The position numbers and the translations under genes are program-made. Of a DNA stretch of 64,000 nt, positions 62,481 to 64,000 are shown one piece after another. A model generated the notes under the pieces. The model was not told where the DNA came from, did not search any database, and saw only the letters and a list, made by a program, of their open reading frames with translations. This DNA is from Microbulbifer thermotolerans (lineage in GTDB: Bacteria; Pseudomonadota; Gammaproteobacteria; Pseudomonadales; Cellvibrionaceae). The DNA is taken from contig NZ_FOKT01000003.1 in NCBI RefSeq assembly GCF_900112305.1, positions 389,593 to 453,592 on the forward strand, read 5' to 3'. The first letter of the stretch is position 1; every line of letters begins with the position of its first letter.

Positions 62481-63017
62481 ATGGACACCCACTAATTGAA
62501 AAATCGGGGGAAGTCTACCGTATATTCAGTCCGCTATTACCAGAGCTTGCTACACGGGTAAATCGGCTCGATGTTCCGTGTGGAATTGAGCCAAACGGTT
62601 GTGTTGGACTGCAGCAGTCCTTAGTAGAAGCCCGCGAAGATGTTTTTTAAGGAAGGGCAAAGCTTTAAGAAGAAATGATCGGCGGGGATAGATAGTGCTC
62701 ACAGTCGCGAATACCCTGAGCCCAACGTTTGCCGAGCTGCTGGCAGGCAGAGCACACTGAATGGGCGGCGCCAACCAAGGGCTTGAAGTGGCTTCCGAAG
62801 CTGCGCCCAGTACGCTCATCCCGCCCGCACAGGAATGCGTGGCGTACACAGCGAGAGACGCAATGATAGTAGGTAGGGCGTCGCTTCGAGAGAGATCAGA
62901 GATTTGCGCGGGCGTCCCATTTTGCTATTCACATAACTGTATAGATGAACAGCATTTTCTATGAGATAAGAAATGTTGCAATATGACTGTCGTCAAAATT
63001 GTTTTGTGGGTGTCCAT
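62481..63017. mobile_element. RAYT-type transposase remnant element in cassette 8
   Basis: Bounded by ATGGACACCCAC (62481-62492) and its exact complement GTGGGTGTCCAT (63006-63017), a 12-bp inverted repeat, and containing a decayed transposase on the minus strand. The insert directly precedes the HNH gene. Upstream, 62328-62480 holds a short frame (MYGSTFEGNTESRNDPPFE) that may be the interrupted start of the cassette gene. Confidence 0.6.
62665..62920 (-). pseudogene. REP-associated tyrosine transposase (RAYT/TnpA_REP) remnant
   Basis: From ATG 62920 the frame gives [16 protein letters not shown]; after one frameshift it continues [17 protein letters not shown] and ERTGRSF, the typical N-terminus of IS200-like RAYT transposases. 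It then jumps to [20 protein letters not shown] and [16 protein letters not shown], which resembles the C-terminus. The whole catalytic centre (HUH and the Tyr) is deleted. Two lesions (frameshift and internal deletion) make it non-functional. Family from recalled similarity. Confidence 0.7.
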
Positions 63018-63022
63018 GATTT

Positions 63023-63376
63023 GTGTCCTATAAATCAAAGGAAAGTCTTTCAGAGCCAAGTGGTATTAAAGAGCCGGAGAAAACATATTCTCAAGTAACT
63101 AATTTCAGAAGAGATCCAAAAGTTAAAGCATGGGTTCTTAAAGAGGCATCAGGTAAATGTGAGTGTTGTAACTCTGATGCGCCTTTTACAACAGCAGAAG
63201 GTGAGCCTTATCTAGAGGTTCATCACCTTCGTCGCTTAGCTGACGGGGGTTCAGACACTATTACAAATGCCGTGGCCTTGTGCCCAAACTGCCACAGAGA
63301 AATTCACTACGGAATCAATAAATCTTCTTTGGTAGACTCATTGTACAAAAAGTTATCGAGGCTTGTGCATGAGTAA
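63023..63376 (+). CDS. Cassette 8: HNH endonuclease
   Basis: 117 residues from GTG 63023. A zinc-HNH domain: KCECCNS, LEVHHLRRLADGGSDTITNA and LCPNCHREIHYG, so both CxxC knuckles and the catalytic His are kept. In restriction enzymes of the McrA type this domain sits at the C-terminus of a larger protein. The start lies just after the RAYT element, so the N-terminal part may have been lost. Could act as a nuclease by itself. Confidence 0.8.
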   Translation: MSYKSKESLSEPSGIKEPEKTYSQVTNFRRDPKVKAWVLKEASGKCECCNSDAPFTTAEGEPYLEVHHLRRLADGGSDTITNAVALCPNCHREIHYGINKSSLVDSLYKKLSRLVHE

Positions 63377-63381
63377 AACGT

Positions 63382-63494
63382 GTAACAAGTTTGTCTACAG
63401 GATCTTTTTTGCTACGTTTCGTTTTTTTGTTGCTGCGCCACTTTACCGAAAAACTACACTACACAAAAAAATGCTTGTTACAAAGGCGTTAGGT
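63382..63494 (+). repeat. attC site of cassette 8
   Basis: GTAACAAGTTTGT to the GGCGTTAGGT end; inner arms AACAAG...CTTGTT are close to perfect. The terminal core GTTAGGT is the best consensus core in the array. Confidence 0.85.
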
Positions 63495-63500
63495 TTTCGT

Positions 63501-63731
63501 ATGTGCAACTGCGCTGAATTACCAAAATCGGTTTTAGATATTTCATTGAGTTGGTCCTTCCGATCTATTGAAATGGAAGGAGTAAATCTATTTACGCAGT
63601 ATTTTTCTGGCTTGGAGGCTGAGGAGTTCTAGCCCGAACTGAGCCATGAAGAAGAATACTATCGTTGCAAGGAATGTGGGCAGGCTTGGTACATTTATCT
63701 TGATAGGACGAATCTCCGTTGCCTTGGTTAG
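63501..63731 (+). pseudogene. Cassette 9: zinc-ribbon protein interrupted by an amber codon
   Basis: ATG 63501 opens MCNCAELPKSVLDISLSWSF and continues to GLEAEEF, where TAG (63630-63632) stops it. The same frame continues with PELSHEEEYYRCKECGQAWY to TAG at 63729, adding a CxxC that would pair with the N-terminal CNC to bind zinc. A single nonsense change is the simplest reading. Lies between an attC and an IS256-type element, so it is the last visible cassette. Confidence 0.65.
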
Positions 63732-63784
63732 CTATCAAGGTGGCTGAGGTATCCACTTCGCTTTGTGAAACTGATATTAGAGTA

Positions 63785-63809
63785 GGGTGTTCAAAATTCT
63801 GTGTCAGCC
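63785..63809. repeat. Probable terminal inverted repeat of an IS256-type element
   Basis: GGGTGTTCAAAATTCTGTGTC lies seven or so bases beyond the transposase stop, the usual position and sequence style for the end of IS256-family elements. The partner end is outside the window. Confidence 0.5.
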
Positions 63810-63815
63810 AAATAG

Positions 63816-64000
63816 TCACAGACTGATGTATTTCTCCAAGCGCTCTGGGAAGTGGATCGTCAGCTGTGACAGCGTCAGGTTCCAGTTCTGGATTGGGTGC
63901 GTCCAGCGCTCGGACGCCTTCAGTATACCGGCGTACAGCAGCTTGAGTAAGCTGTTCTCATTGGCGAAGCCACCCTTGGTTTTGGTCAGTTTTCGAAACT
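63816..64000 (-). CDS. IS256 family transposase, C-terminal part (continues beyond window)
   Basis: Reading leftward, the last 61 codons give FRKLTKTKGGFANENSLLKL, LYAGILKASERWTHPIQNW and NLTLSQLTIHFPERLEKYI, the characteristic C-terminus of mutator-type IS256 transposases. The frame is intact up to the window edge. It marks the distal limit of the visible cassette array. Confidence 0.88.
   Translation of the reverse strand, partial: FRKLTKTKGGFANENSLLKLLYAGILKASERWTHPIQNWNLTLSQLTIHFPERLEKYISL

Noticed and set aside
62550..62849. 99-codon minus-strand frame in the RAYT remnant
   Set aside because: Wrong frame across the transposase remnant; the conserved residues are in the neighbouring frames.
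1..64000. tRNA or rRNA genes
   Set aside because: No T-loop or acceptor-stem pattern or rRNA segment was noticed on either strand.

Overview
The window reads as the chromosome of a marine, polysaccharide-degrading gammaproteobacterium. A Microbulbifer- or Saccharophagus-like Cellvibrionales organism is my inference. It rests on a complete alginate-utilisation locus with PL6, PL7 and PL17 lyases and large TonB-dependent receptors, polyserine linkers in secreted enzymes, gammaproteobacterial housekeeping genes (polA next to znuABC, engB, cytochrome c4, dsbA) and a chromosomal integron.

Layout. 1-6200: end of an aa3-type cytochrome oxidase locus: Cox11, subunit III, SURF1, a SCO-like membrane protein, heme A synthase, heme O synthase, SCO. 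6454-7850: CPBP membrane protease and a YbjQ protein. 7911-10532: a solitary TonB-dependent receptor. 10992-13559: zinc uptake operon znuCB divergent from znuA. 13729-16452: polA. 16859-19887: an unrecognised three-gene operon with two tandem paralogues. 20072-24848: a kinase-like protein, a phosphoribosyltransferase, a PRPP synthetase and a B12-type ribonucleotide reductase. 25441-26092: two small genes behind a Fur-box-like site. 26208-33617: engB, cytochrome c4, dsbA, an ecotin-family inhibitor, a pair of unknown secreted paralogues, an ACT protein, a metallo-beta-lactamase-like protein and an M28 peptidase.

33747-55572 is the alginate system. Secreted PL7 and PL6 lyases cut the polymer, TonB-dependent receptors import oligomers, and PL17 releases unsaturated monomers. 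KdgF, an SDR reductase and KdgK convert these to 2-keto-3-deoxy-6-phosphogluconate. An MFS permease imports monomers, and a FadR-type GntR regulator is the likely controller. KDPG aldolase is not in the window. 55775-57557 is a divergent LysR/fpr pair.

57604 to the end is a fossil integron. An integrase gene cut off in the middle keeps its start, ribosome-binding site and a LexA-type SOS box. It is followed by a same-strand run of about nine small cassettes separated by attC-like sites. A decayed REP-associated transposase sits inside one cassette, and an IS256-type transposase closes the window.

Scattered through the window is a family of non-autonomous elements. Two full copies are exactly 213 bp, with about 20-bp terminal inverted repeats and YTAR target duplications typical of IS5-type insertion. 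They carry a 28-bp internal stem whose sequence differs between copies while pairing is kept. Several copies sit on stop codons (znuB, znuA, probably the GntR gene). This family, the unknown operon at 16.9-19.9 kb and the fossil integron are the parts most worth a second look.
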